From Fructobacillus tropaeoli (lineage in GTDB: Bacteria; Bacillota; Bacilli; Lactobacillales; Lactobacillaceae), in NCBI RefSeq assembly GCF_001047135.2, contig NZ_DF968078.1, positions 241,009-305,008 on the forward strand: a stretch of 64,000 nucleotides of DNA, given 5' to 3'. Numbering within the stretch: position 1 is the first letter of the stretch; each line of letters begins with the position of its first letter. Shown in pieces: positions 38,312 to 47,809 of this stretch. Below the pieces are notes generated by a model. It did no database searches and had not been told where the DNA came from. It saw nothing but the letters and a program-made list of their open reading frames with translations. A program made the position numbers and the translations under genes.

Positions 38312-38968
38312 TTACTTAGTTAAATCCAGCAACTTGGCAACCTTAGCAGCTGGATCTTTCTTATCGTAAACATATGAACCAGCAACGAAGACGTTGGCAC
38401 CGGCCGCAGCCGTCAACGCAATGGTCTTGTCATTGATACCACCGTCAACTTCGATATCGTAGTCCAAGCCATTGTCTTGCTTATAGGTAGACAATTCCTT
38501 AATCTTTTCAACCATTTCTGGCAAGAAGGATTGACCACCAAAACCAGGGTTAACCGTCATGACCAAGACCTGGTCCACCATGCCTAACACAGGAATAATT
38601 GCTGATACCGGTGTTCCAGGATTAATAACCACTTCAGCCTTCACACCAGCAGCCTTAATCATTTGCAAAACACGGTGAATATGTGGCGTTGCTTCCACGT
38701 GGACACCAATCAAATCAGCACCAGCTTCAGCCAATGCTTCAACATGGTTTTCTGGGTGGACAGCCATCAAATGAACATCCAAGAACAAATCAGTTTGTGG
38801 CCGTAATTGCTTTACCCAAGCTGGACCATAAGCCATCGATGGGACAAATGACCCGTCCATCAAATCGACGTGCAAATACTTAGCACCAGCCTTTTCCACC
38901 AAGGCGACATCTTCGCCTAACTTTGTGACATCTGCACTCAAAATTGATGGAGCAATAATTCCTGCCAT
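38312..38968 (-). CDS. rpe: Ribulose-phosphate 3-epimerase
   Basis: 218 residues. Interconverts ribulose-5-P and xylulose-5-P, feeding phosphoketolase in heterofermentation. TIM-barrel motifs: APSILSAD (6-13), HVDLMDGSFVPSMAYGP (34-50), LDVHLMAVHPE, VNPGFGGQSFLPEM (near 140) and EVDGGI. Confidence 0.97.
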   Translation of the reverse strand: MAGIIAPSILSADVTKLGEDVALVEKAGAKYLHVDLMDGSFVPSMAYGPAWVKQLRPQTDLFLDVHLMAVHPENHVEALAEAGADLIGVHVEATPHIHRVLQMIKAAGVKAEVVINPGTPVSAIIPVLGMVDQVLVMTVNPGFGGQSFLPEMVEKIKELSTYKQDNGLDYDIEVDGGINDKTIALTAAAGANVFVAGSYVYDKKDPAAKVAKLLDLTK

Positions 38969-39032
38969 GTTTTCCTCTTTTCCTCAGCGCTCAGCATTGA
39001 ACGAATTCATTGTCGAACAGACAAGTACCTTC

Positions 39033-39938
39033 TTACTGACGCCATTTTTGGCTCGTCTTTTGGTAGACTGGCCGTTTCCCTTTAATAATTTGATAAAACA
39101 GTTCGTAACTATTATACCGTGCCTGTGAAATACTGCCAAGGGCAACCCCTTCTTTCACCGCACAGCCAGGTTCATTGATATGCGAACAAGTCCGAAAACG
39201 GCACTGACCGCTGACTGCTTTGATTTCAGGAAAGTAATTTCCTAATTCTTCAACCGGAAAATCAAAGACTTCATAGGATGAAAAGCCCGGTGTATCAGCA
39301 ATCAAAGCCTCAAAGGCTGGTACTAAGATTAACGATACTTGTCGGGTCGTATGCTTCCCACGCGAAAGCGCCTTTGAAACGACACCCGTCTCCAACTGCA
39401 ATTCTGGTGCCAAAGTATTCAGCAACGTTGACTTGCCGGCTCCTGTTTGACCCATTGCGACCACAACCTGATTTTTCAAAATTGGCTGAAAGGCGGTGGC
39501 GACATCTTCGTCCGAAACGATGACATCGTAGCCAATCGCACGATATTCGGCTAAGGTTGCGTCAAAATTCTGTCGATCAGTCGAATCAAGCAAGTCCATT
39601 TTTGAAAAATAGAGAACAGGTTTCACACCCGCGGCCTCAAGTGCCACCAACTGCCGGTCCAACAAATTTTGAGAAAAAGCTGGTTCGACTACCGATGTCA
39701 CCACAATTGCTAAATCAACATTGGCAATGGGCGGGCGCACCAAATCATTTTTCCGATCATGCAACGCCCAAATAAAACCCTCGCCATTTTCTGATTCAAA
39801 ATCAGCAAAATCGCCGACTAAGGGGCGGTGGTTTTTTTGCCGAAATTGCCCTCGCGCTCGCGTTCGCTCGACAACTCCGTCATCCATCATAATGTCATAG
39901 TAACCGGCCAATGACCGAATAATCCGTCCTGTTTTCAT
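39033..39938 (-). CDS. rsgA: Ribosome small-subunit GTPase RsgA
   Basis: 301 residues from [16 protein letters not shown]. Checks 30S maturation. N-terminal OB fold, then a circularly permuted GTPase with the order G4 (YFSKMDLL), G1 ([14 protein letters not shown]), G2/G3 (DTPGFSSYE), and a C-terminal zinc motif with Cys-His-Cys spacing (C-R-F-R-T-C-S-H then GCAVK). The -10 element TGCTATACT ends 6 bases before the ATG, suggesting a leaderless transcript. Confidence 0.96.
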   Translation of the reverse strand: MKTGRIIRSLAGYYDIMMDDGVVERTRARGQFRQKNHRPLVGDFADFESENGEGFIWALHDRKNDLVRPPIANVDLAIVVTSVVEPAFSQNLLDRQLVALEAAGVKPVLYFSKMDLLDSTDRQNFDATLAEYRAIGYDVIVSDEDVATAFQPILKNQVVVAMGQTGAGKSTLLNTLAPELQLETGVVSKALSRGKHTTRQVSLILVPAFEALIADTPGFSSYEVFDFPVEELGNYFPEIKAVSGQCRFRTCSHINEPGCAVKEGVALGSISQARYNSYELFYQIIKGKRPVYQKTSQKWRQ

Positions 39939-39944
39939 ACGCTT

Positions 39945-39953
39945 AGTATAGCA
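39945..39953 (-). promoter_or_regulatory. Extended -10 of a likely leaderless rsgA promoter
   Basis: Minus strand TGCTATACT, then AAGCGT, then ATG. The start point of transcription would fall at the start codon; no ribosome binding site is possible in the 6-base space. The -35 region is weak, as expected for extended -10 promoters. Confidence 0.6.
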
Positions 39954-40040
39954 TATTTTTAAAAATTCCAGTGCACACCGTAAGCCGAATCTTAACAAAA
40001 AAGAAAAAAATCTAATCCTTGATGAGTCTGATTTTTAAAC

Positions 40041-40069
40041 AAAAAAAGCCACTAAAAAGTAGCTTTTTT
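40041..40069 (-). terminator. Terminator of pknB
   Basis: Minus strand AAAAAAGCTACT-TTTT-AGTGGCTTTTTTT, 28 bp after the pknB stop. Confidence 0.9.
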
Positions 40070-40096
40070 GTCATCACTATCAATCAAAAATCCAAA

Positions 40097-41965
40097 TTAA
40101 TGGTTATTCGACGAGGATGAGGCGGAACTCGAAGATGAAGATGAAGACGAGCTCGATGCATTATTATTTGAATTATTACTATTGTTGTTACTATTCGAAC
40201 TGCTCTCCTGGCCAGAAGAAATCGTCAAGGTCACCGTCTTATCTGAAGTAATTTGCGACCCAGATGGTGTATCTTGAGCAATCACTTGACCACTTGGTTG
40301 GTTAGAATTCGTAAAGTTAAAACTGAGTTGAATTCGATTGGCGTTTGCCCAACTAATCGCATCACTTTGGTTCTTACCAACCAAGTTTGGCACTTGTACC
40401 TTACTTGGACCAGTTGAAACCGTTAAGGTAATTGTCGTTGAACTAGGATCAACAGAGGTAAAGGCCGCAACCGATTGCGAGATGACTTCCCCACTAGGAA
40501 CATCAGAACTAGCTTGGCTTTTTCGCTTAACGGTGAAGCCCTGACCACTTAACTGTGCAGCTGCCTCGCCATAGCTCCAACCACTATAATCCGCTAAGCT
40601 GACCTTATTCCCACCAGAGGAAACCACCAAAGAAACGGAAGTTCCCTTCTTTAGGTAGGCACCCGACCCAGGTTTCGTCTTAATCACTTGACCATTAGCC
40701 ACCGTCTTAGACGACGCATAAGTTGGACTGGAAACCGTCAATCCAGCATTAGAAAGCTTACTTTCAGCTTGGTTTAAGGACATATTAGTAACATCTGGCA
40801 TGGTAACGTAGTTACTTTCAAAATAGCTCGCACCGCCAATCCCAGCCAATAACAAGAGTAACATTACTAAGGAAACGACCCACTTTTTGGCCGACTTGTA
40901 CTTAACGCCATTTTTTGACAAAATCTGACGAACAAACTTCGGCGTCCGATCAACTTTCGTGGCAATTTCTTTAACTGACATCCCCTGCTTAGCGTAATCA
41001 ATAATTTGCTCAGTAACTGATTTTCCTTCTTCAGGATCCTTTAAAGTATCGGGGTCAGCTACGTAAGGTCGGTCGGATAAATCTGTATCGACTAAACGTG
41101 TCTCATCAGAGGTCTCCGGTACATAACGTTTTTCTTGAGATCGTCTTTTGGACAACGAGGTCTTGAGATCATCGGCCATATCTTCAGCTGAAAAATAACG
41201 ATCTGCTGGATTTTTAGCCGTTGCCCGCAAAATAACATTTTCTAATGGCTGGGGAACCTGACTGTCAAAATCGCGCACAAAAGGCATTGGCATGTTTCCA
41301 TGCTTATAAGCCACTTGTTCGGGCGTATCACCTTGATAAGGCACTCGGTTCGTCAAAAGTTCGTACAAAATAACACCCAGTGCATAAATATCGGACTGGG
41401 CAGAGGCATGCTGACCGATTGGTAGCTCCGGTGCCAGGTAGTGAATAGAGCCAATCACCGTGTGTACCTGAGTCAACGACTGCGATTTTTTGGCCGTCGC
41501 AATCCCAAAATCGGTAATCTTCACTTGCCCTTGTTTATCAATCAAGATATTTTGTGGTTTCAAATCACGATGAATAATACCGGCACGATGGGCAGCAGCC
41601 ACCGCATCCAGGATCTGTTCCATGATATCAACTACTTCGTGATAAGGGATTGGAAAATGCGCCTGGGTATAATCCTTCAAATCCATCCCATCGACATATT
41701 CCATCACTAAATATGAGGAGCCATCAAATTCACCGGCATCATAAACCTGCACAATATGGTCATTGATTAAAGCAGTTGCTGATTTTGCCTCACGTTGAAA
41801 GCGTTCAACGGCATCCGGTTGGTCCTTGATATCCAATCGAATCATCTTCAACGTGACATCACGGTTCAAATAAGTATCAAAAGCTTGGTAGACATTGGCC
41901 ATGCCGCCACCACCCAGAGGGCGCACTACTCGGTAGCGGTGATCAATCATCGTTCCTTGTTCCAT
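40097..41965 (-). CDS. pknB: PASTA-domain Ser/Thr kinase with a helix-turn-helix-like juxtamembrane segment
   Basis: 622 residues. Membrane kinase controlling cell wall and division. Kinase domain 1-275: GGGGMANVY glycine loop, VTLKMI lysine, HRDLKPQN (132-139), DFG (152-154), and SIHYLAPE. A linker to 316, then residues 317-358 resembling a recombinase/homeodomain-type HTH (EQIIDYAKQGMSVKEIATK, then DRTPKFVRQILSKNG). Membrane helix 362-380. Three PASTA-like repeats (about 387-590) and a Ser/Asn-rich tail. Its start overlaps the stp stop by one base (coupled). Confidence 0.95.
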   Translation of the reverse strand: MEQGTMIDHRYRVVRPLGGGGMANVYQAFDTYLNRDVTLKMIRLDIKDQPDAVERFQREAKSATALINDHIVQVYDAGEFDGSSYLVMEYVDGMDLKDYTQAHFPIPYHEVVDIMEQILDAVAAAHRAGIIHRDLKPQNILIDKQGQVKITDFGIATAKKSQSLTQVHTVIGSIHYLAPELPIGQHASAQSDIYALGVILYELLTNRVPYQGDTPEQVAYKHGNMPMPFVRDFDSQVPQPLENVILRATAKNPADRYFSAEDMADDLKTSLSKRRSQEKRYVPETSDETRLVDTDLSDRPYVADPDTLKDPEEGKSVTEQIIDYAKQGMSVKEIATKVDRTPKFVRQILSKNGVKYKSAKKWVVSLVMLLLLLAGIGGASYFESNYVTMPDVTNMSLNQAESKLSNAGLTVSSPTYASSKTVANGQVIKTKPGSGAYLKKGTSVSLVVSSGGNKVSLADYSGWSYGEAAAQLSGQGFTVKRKSQASSDVPSGEVISQSVAAFTSVDPSSTTITLTVSTGPSKVQVPNLVGKNQSDAISWANANRIQLSFNFTNSNQPSGQVIAQDTPSGSQITSDKTVTLTISSGQESSSNSNNNSNNSNNNASSSSSSSSSSSASSSSNNH

Positions 41966-42825
41966 TAATTTTGCCTCCCTGTTCGTTGCGGCATTTCTTG
42001 GTTATTATCTGGTATCTGACGAACGTCGGCAAAGGCCTTAGCCGCCATTTGCTGGTTTGGATTCATTAAATCAGTCACCAGCAATGCTGTAATATTGTCC
42101 GGTGCCTGGCGCGCATTGGCTGCCTTCATCAGGGCCCGGATTCGTTCGGTCAAATCTAAGACAGAACCCAATGGTGGCTCATTTCCCGGACGGTGGCGTC
42201 CTGGTTGGAGCAGCTTGACCTGGTCCTCAATTGAAAGAACCTTGGCCAACCCATCGGAGGTCAAATAGAGCCAATCGTCTTTTTTAGGGACAAAAGTCGT
42301 CCACTCAAGGTCAACTTTTTGATTAACCCCCAAATAGCGGGTCAAAGAATTGGCCTCAGGTAGGTTTTCATCATAAATTTGACCACTATCACGCTTGATT
42401 TCATTACGCAGGGTATGGTCAAAGGTCAACAATTCAGCACTTTTTCCCCGCAACAAATAGGCTCTGGAATCACCAGCGTTTGCGACTAAGATTTTCCCTG
42501 GCAAGCAAGCAGCCAAAACCACTGTTGTCGCCATATTGTTAACCCGCGGATTTTTTTGTCCAGCTAACAAAATCGCGCGGTTGGCCAAAGCAGCCTGATG
42601 CACTAGCCAGTCCTTCACGCTTTCTGGATCGGTCATATTCTTTTTTTGCCAAGCAGAACCAAGTGTTTCCACCACAATTTGACTGGCCTGCTTAGAGCCT
42701 GGATTAGAGGCAACGCCATCAGCGACAATCACTAAAGCTTCGCCCGATTGATTATAAAAGGCGCCCACTGCGTCTTGATTATCGACCCGTGTAGGGCCTT
42801 TTTCGCTGATATAAGCAATTGCCAT
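41965..42825 (-). CDS. stp: PP2C-type Ser/Thr phosphatase
   Basis: 286 residues. Reverses PknB phosphorylation. PPM metal-site residues: TRVDNQDAVGAF (Asp near 17), VIVADGVASNPGSKQAS (Asp near 35), VANAGDSRAYLL (near 115), LTSDGLAKVL and the C-terminal PDNITALLV. The C-terminal 25 residues are an extra Gln/Asn/Pro-rich tail. Overlaps pknB by one base. Confidence 0.96.
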   Translation of the reverse strand: MAIAYISEKGPTRVDNQDAVGAFYNQSGEALVIVADGVASNPGSKQASQIVVETLGSAWQKKNMTDPESVKDWLVHQAALANRAILLAGQKNPRVNNMATTVVLAACLPGKILVANAGDSRAYLLRGKSAELLTFDHTLRNEIKRDSGQIYDENLPEANSLTRYLGVNQKVDLEWTTFVPKKDDWLYLTSDGLAKVLSIEDQVKLLQPGRHRPGNEPPLGSVLDLTERIRALMKAANARQAPDNITALLVTDLMNPNQQMAAKAFADVRQIPDNNQEMPQRTGRQN

Positions 42826-42830
42826 CGTAT

Positions 42831-44177
42831 CTAATCCTTCCTTTGAAGGGTGGCTACGAAAAAGCCGTCCGTCTCGTAGTCATCCGGGTAGATTTTCAAC
42901 ACATCCTCTACTCGGTCATCCTTCAACTTCTTATCGGTTGGTGTCTTCAACAAGGTAAAATCAGGATTTTCAGCTAAAAAGCGTTCAATCACGCCATCGT
43001 TTTCCTGATTTAAAATCGTACAAGTACTATAAACCAAACGGCCACCAGGTGCTAAGCGCTTCGCGGTCGCATTTAAAATCGAAAGCTGTAAGTCAGCGAG
43101 GTGCAAAACATCCTCAAGCGACTTTTCATAGCGAATTTCTGGTTTACGACGCAAAAGCCCTAAGCCAGAACAAGGCGCATCGACCAAAATTCGGTCAAAG
43201 TCTTGGTCAAGCTTTTCCGGTACCTGCCGAGCATCCAGAGCTTTTGCTTCAACTCGGTCAGCTAAGCCAAGACGCTTGGCATTGGCCTTAATCAACTTAA
43301 CCTTATGCTCGTGGATGTCTAAAGCCAGAACCGTGGCATCCCCCGATAAATACTGGGCAATCTGAGTTGTCTTGCCACCGGGAGCGGCTGCGGCATCCAA
43401 AACAGAGTGAACGGACTCATCAATGTCTAACGCCTCAACCGGCAACATGGCGGATTCATCTTGAATCGTAATCAAGCCATCAACAAAGGCCTTGGAAGAA
43501 GCCACGTGACCACCGGTAACCACCAAGGCATCGGCAGCCACGGCGGAGTCGCGAACGGACAGTCCTTCGGCTATCAAACTCGCCTTCGCATCAGCAACCG
43601 TTGTCTTAGCCGTATTAACTCGAACAGCCTGGGCCGGTGCTTCATTCAAAGAGGCTAAAATCCTCTTGGTCTTATCTTCGCCAACTTGGTCCAATAAGGC
43701 CTTTACCAGCCAAACGGGTAACGAATACGAAATCGATAAACGTTCGATTGGGTCTGCAATTTTACTCTCATCACGAAGACCTGTGCGGTCCATATTATGA
43801 AGAATTGCCGTCACAAATTTAGCTGTCCCCGCGTTTCCGAGGGTTTTAGCCACTTCAATCGTTTCGTTAAAAATCGCATGCTTGGGAATTTTGTCTAGTT
43901 TATGCCACTGGAACAATGCCGTCAAGAGCAATTCCTTAACCCAGGGTTCTAATTTTTTCCCTTTTACAAAGGGGGCCAACCAGTATTCCAGCAATAGACG
44001 ATACTGAATCGTCCCATACACGAGGGTTGTTAGGAGCCCCTTATCAACTGCTTTCAGTTGGTGGCTCTTAATCACCTGGTTCAATTGCAGGTTAGAGTAT
44101 GCACCGTTTTTAATTTTAGCTAACGTAGTAACTGCTAGCAAACGCGGATTTTGACTGTTTTTTACTTGATTAGGCAT
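42831..44177 (-). CDS. rsmB: 16S rRNA (cytosine967-C5)-methyltransferase RsmB
   Basis: 448 residues from MPNQVKNSQNPR. N-terminal NusB-like RNA-binding domain (about 1-140), then a SAM domain with LDAAAAPGGKTTQIAQYLS, the Pro-Cys motif DAPCSGLGLLRRKPEIRY, and the catalytic YSTCTILNQEN. GAGGAAG at the end of fmt serves its start, which overlaps fmt by 8 bases. Confidence 0.96.
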   Translation of the reverse strand: MPNQVKNSQNPRLLAVTTLAKIKNGAYSNLQLNQVIKSHQLKAVDKGLLTTLVYGTIQYRLLLEYWLAPFVKGKKLEPWVKELLLTALFQWHKLDKIPKHAIFNETIEVAKTLGNAGTAKFVTAILHNMDRTGLRDESKIADPIERLSISYSLPVWLVKALLDQVGEDKTKRILASLNEAPAQAVRVNTAKTTVADAKASLIAEGLSVRDSAVAADALVVTGGHVASSKAFVDGLITIQDESAMLPVEALDIDESVHSVLDAAAAPGGKTTQIAQYLSGDATVLALDIHEHKVKLIKANAKRLGLADRVEAKALDARQVPEKLDQDFDRILVDAPCSGLGLLRRKPEIRYEKSLEDVLHLADLQLSILNATAKRLAPGGRLVYSTCTILNQENDGVIERFLAENPDFTLLKTPTDKKLKDDRVEDVLKIYPDDYETDGFFVATLQRKD

Positions 44178-45141
44178 TAACTTCCTCGATGGTGACCCAC
44201 TGGTCGCCCACTGTATACTTTTGACCGGCGCCATTCAAATAGGCGGCAACGGCCATGACGCTTTTGCCGGCCGGCTGCAAACTTTGAATTGCTAACTGCG
44301 TCCCATCAGCGGCCGCAATCACCAGGTGCTTCTTATCCTTTTTTGTAATCACGCCCGGCTTTGCTTCTGTTTTTTCAGCCAACGGTGTCGTTTCCACGAG
44401 CTTGAAGCGTTCGCCACCAACCACGGCATGGGCCGGATGGGTTGGGTACAAGCCACGAATATGCCAATTTAACTGTTCAGCAGTCTCTTTGGCAAAGTCT
44501 AAGTTCTGCTGGTCCCGGCTGATATTTGGTGAAAAGCTGACTAGGTCGGGGTCTTGGGGCTCTACTTGTGCTATTCCGGCTGCTAATTTTGGCAAATTAG
44601 CAAGAACCAATGGTGCTGCGACAGCGCTCAACTTATCAAACATGGTCCCAACGTTGTCAGTTGCCTCAATCGGCACCTTAACCACATCGATCACATCACC
44701 GGCGTCCATCTTCTTGACCATGTACATCAATGACACGCCCGTTTCTTGGTCACCGTTCATAATTGCGTAATGAACTGGCGCACCACCTCGATACTTTGGT
44801 AGCAAAGAAGCATGGGCATTCACCGCCGCTACCTTGGCTGACTGTAACAACTTTTCCGGCAAGAATTGCCCAAAAGCAGCCGTCACTATAAAATCAGGGG
44901 CCAGGTCAATTAATTCAGCCATTTCGGCTGATCCACTGATTTTTTCCGGCTGTAAGACCGGTAAATCATGGGCTAAGGCGGCCTCTTTTACCGGACTTGG
45001 TGTCAACTTTTGCTTGCGACCCTGTGGTCGGTCCGGCTGTGTTACCACAGCCAAAACATCATATTGGGGATCGGCCACTAAGGCCTCTAAAATTGGAACA
45101 GCAAATTGGGGTGTTCCCATAAAGACAACGCGATTGGTCAT
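44170..45141 (-). CDS. fmt: Methionyl-tRNA formyltransferase
   Basis: 323 residues from MTNRVVFMGTPQFAV, with GAGGAAG just upstream; a start four codons earlier is less likely. Formylates initiator Met-tRNA. Motifs: VTQPDRPQGRKQKLTPSPVKE (near 35-55), NAHASLLPKYRGGAPVHYA with the catalytic Asn/His (near 107), and GVSLMYMVKKMDAGDV. Confidence 0.97.
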   Translation of the reverse strand: MTNRVVFMGTPQFAVPILEALVADPQYDVLAVVTQPDRPQGRKQKLTPSPVKEAALAHDLPVLQPEKISGSAEMAELIDLAPDFIVTAAFGQFLPEKLLQSAKVAAVNAHASLLPKYRGGAPVHYAIMNGDQETGVSLMYMVKKMDAGDVIDVVKVPIEATDNVGTMFDKLSAVAAPLVLANLPKLAAGIAQVEPQDPDLVSFSPNISRDQQNLDFAKETAEQLNWHIRGLYPTHPAHAVVGGERFKLVETTPLAEKTEAKPGVITKKDKKHLVIAAADGTQLAIQSLQPAGKSVMAVAAYLNGAGQKYTVGDQWVTIEEVNA

Positions 45142-45290
45142 TAACTTCCTCACTAGTTCTGCCGATTAGAAAGTCGGCGCTTTCACTCATTATAACAAAT
45201 TCAATCAAAAGACTCATTGACGCCAAGATAGCACCAATTAATCACCATCCAAGTGACACCAAAACGCTTCTGCCAAGGCCGTATGCATCC

Positions 45291-47714
45291 TTACATAAAG
45301 GTAACTGGGTCACGTTTCACCGAAAGTTGGAAACCAGCCTCAGCCTTTTGTGACCGGTCAACCAAGTCACGCAGTAATGCATCGGCCTCATGGGGTTTCT
45401 TTAGTTTGAGCAAAATCTGGAAATAATACCGACCCTTTAGCTTAGCGATAGCTTGAGGCGATGGTCCAAGCATCAAAACATCCTTTGGCAATTTTTTTCG
45501 CAGCCAAAGGCCAATTTTGGCACTCTGGACGGCCACCAGATTCTCATCAGGATGCGAACTCTGAATCTGGATCGTGTAGTAGTAAGGCGGAAATTCACCA
45601 GCATGGCGGATGGCCATTTCTTGCCGGTAAAAACCCTCGTAATCATGGTGCTGGGCAAATGTCAGGGCGTAGTGCTTCGGATTAAAGGTTTGAATCACTA
45701 CTTCCCCCGCACGGTCACCTCGGCCAGCACGCCCGGCAACCTGAGTAAGCAGTTCAAAGGTTTTTTCACTGGCACGAAAATCAGGCAAGCCCAGGCCCGT
45801 ATCAGCATTTAGAACGCCAACTAGGGTAACATCCTCAAAGTCCAAACCCTTGGCAACCATTTGCGTTCCCAACAAGATTTGTGCTTTTTTAGCGCCAAAA
45901 TCAGCCAGGGCTTGCGCCATGGCGCCCTTCTTCTTAGTCGTATCCTGGTCCAAGCGGATCACCGGATATTCTGGTAGAACACGGCTCAATTCTTCTTGGA
46001 CCTTTTCAGTCCCAGTCCCGTAGTAGCGAATCCGCTTTGATCCACAGCTTGGACAAACACGTGGGATTGGTGCCTGAAAATCGCAGTAATGGCACTTCAG
46101 GGTTTTCGTATCCATGTGCAGGGTCATGGCCAAGTTACAATTGGGATCTTTTGGTACATAGCCACAGTCCCGACACATCACAAAGGAAGAAAATCCACGG
46201 CGGTTCAGTAGCAAAACGGCTTGTTCCCCACGGGCCAAATGATCTTTCAACTTTTCCAAGAGCTCGGTTGAAAAATTAGTGTCCCCCTTTAAGACGACCG
46301 TCTGTCGCATATCAACAATCTCCACCGGTGGCAACGTGGCCGCTGCCGCTGCCCGTTTCGTTAGCGTCAGCAATTGATAAACGCCCTTTTGTGCCCGGGC
46401 CCGACTTTCCAGTGAAGGAGTTGCCGAGCCCAAAACAACGGGTGCCTGATGATAGGCGCCCCGCCATAACGCCACGTCGCGGGCAGAATAATGTGGATTT
46501 TCACTTTGGCTATAGGAAGTTTCGTGTTCCTCATCAACGATAATCAAGCCCAGCTTAGCTAGCGGGGCAAAGACCGCTGACCGGGCACCAACCACCACCT
46601 TAACCTGACCGGATTGAATTCGACGCCATTCATCATAGCGCTCTCCGGCTGATAAACCAGAATGCAGGACTGCAGTTGCATCCCCAAAACGGTCTGCCAC
46701 CCGCTTTTGCATCTGTGGTGTCAGCGCAATTTCAGGAACTAAAAAGAGGACTTGCTCTCCCTGGTCAATCGCTTTTTGCGCTGCCTGGAGGTAAACCTCG
46801 GTCTTCCCAGATCCAGTAATCCCTTCAAGCAAAAAGGTCGTCTTTTCGTTGGCCGTTATGGCTGCAGTCACGGCATCATAAGCCTTCTGCTGGTCTTCGT
46901 TTAGAACCTTAACTGCTTCAACTTTGCCAGAAGCCATTGCTCCGGGACGCCGCTTTTGCTCAACCTGGCGCTTAACTAGCCAACCGTTTTTAACACCAGT
47001 CGTTAACGTTGCCGCGGCAACATCAAGTTGGGCCAACCAATCGCGCTTCGTAAAGGTTTCACCAGGGTGTTCCTGGCAAAAGGCCAACAAAGCTGCCTGG
47101 CTTTTCGCTGATTTGCGCAAGGTTTCTTCCGCTTGGCCCAATAGGTCCTGGTCACTAGTGACCTGATAGGCCAGTTCCGTTTTAATTCGACCCTTATTTT
47201 CAATCACCGTTTCAATCGACAATTGTCCTGCCGCAGCTAACTGGCGGACATGCCGCCACTCCTTCGCCGAAAAGTCCTTGGTTTTAACTAAGCGCTCCTC
47301 CTGACCGTCTAAGTAGGCCACGCGGTCAGCGGGCAACAAGTCAGCTTGTGCTCGCAAACGCTTCTTGTAGGATGCCTTTAAAGCGGTTGGCAGCATCAAA
47401 GCCAAAAAAGAGACCTGAAATGAAAAATTAGTCTGCGCCAATTCCTCGGACAAGTCCAACATTTCCTGGCTGAGAACCGGATGGTCATCTAAGACCGTCA
47501 AAATATCCTTGACCTGGTCAACGGCTAAATCAGCTGGCAATTCGACACCGATTTTTAACACATAACCCAAAACCGAGCGGTGACCAAAGGCGACCAAAAC
47601 GCGGACACCGGGTTGCACTTCATCTTGAATTTCATCTGGAATCAAATAAGTATACGGCCGATTCGTTTGTTGGGTGGGAACATCCACCACCACCTGTGCG
47701 TACGTAAGTGTCAC
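45291..47714 (-). CDS. priA: Primosomal helicase PriA
   Basis: 807 residues, GTG start with AGGAGGTGA upstream. Restarts replication at stalled forks. N-terminal DNA-binding domain, then helicase motifs GITGSGKTEVYLQAA (near 297), DEEHETSYSQ (near 395) and GSATPSLES. The zinc region has four CxxC pairs' worth of cysteines (CRDCGY, then CHYCDF, then CPSCGSKR). Helicase motifs V and VI: GTQMVAKGLDFEDVTLVG and TQVAGRAGRGDRAG. First gene of the priA-fmt-rsmB-stp-pknB-rsgA-rpe-thiN series. The usual gmk-rpoZ-coaBC upstream block is missing. Confidence 0.97.
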   Translation of the reverse strand: MTLTYAQVVVDVPTQQTNRPYTYLIPDEIQDEVQPGVRVLVAFGHRSVLGYVLKIGVELPADLAVDQVKDILTVLDDHPVLSQEMLDLSEELAQTNFSFQVSFLALMLPTALKASYKKRLRAQADLLPADRVAYLDGQEERLVKTKDFSAKEWRHVRQLAAAGQLSIETVIENKGRIKTELAYQVTSDQDLLGQAEETLRKSAKSQAALLAFCQEHPGETFTKRDWLAQLDVAAATLTTGVKNGWLVKRQVEQKRRPGAMASGKVEAVKVLNEDQQKAYDAVTAAITANEKTTFLLEGITGSGKTEVYLQAAQKAIDQGEQVLFLVPEIALTPQMQKRVADRFGDATAVLHSGLSAGERYDEWRRIQSGQVKVVVGARSAVFAPLAKLGLIIVDEEHETSYSQSENPHYSARDVALWRGAYHQAPVVLGSATPSLESRARAQKGVYQLLTLTKRAAAAATLPPVEIVDMRQTVVLKGDTNFSTELLEKLKDHLARGEQAVLLLNRRGFSSFVMCRDCGYVPKDPNCNLAMTLHMDTKTLKCHYCDFQAPIPRVCPSCGSKRIRYYGTGTEKVQEELSRVLPEYPVIRLDQDTTKKKGAMAQALADFGAKKAQILLGTQMVAKGLDFEDVTLVGVLNADTGLGLPDFRASEKTFELLTQVAGRAGRGDRAGEVVIQTFNPKHYALTFAQHHDYEGFYRQEMAIRHAGEFPPYYYTIQIQSSHPDENLVAVQSAKIGLWLRKKLPKDVLMLGPSPQAIAKLKGRYYFQILLKLKKPHEADALLRDLVDRSQKAEAGFQLSVKRDPVTFM

Positions 47715-47775
47715 CGCTGGTCACCTCCTTCTTTGTTATGTTTTCAATAGCTTACTTGCAATAGATAAAGCTGGA

Positions 47776-47806
47776 ATAAAAAAGACCCGAAACGTTCAGG
47801 GTCCTT
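47776..47806 (-). terminator. Terminator of nadR
   Basis: Minus strand GGACCC-TGAACGTTTC-GGGTC followed by TTTTTTATTCC, adjacent to the nadR stop. Confidence 0.8.
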
Positions 47807-47809
47807 ATC

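Noticed and set aside
8808-45790. AAATCAG abundance explained as a Pro-Asp-Phe (CCT-GAT-TTT) codon preference
   Set aside because: Many copies do encode Pro-Asp-Phe on the minus strand, but others are in different frames, on the opposite strand or intergenic, so codon choice alone cannot account for it.
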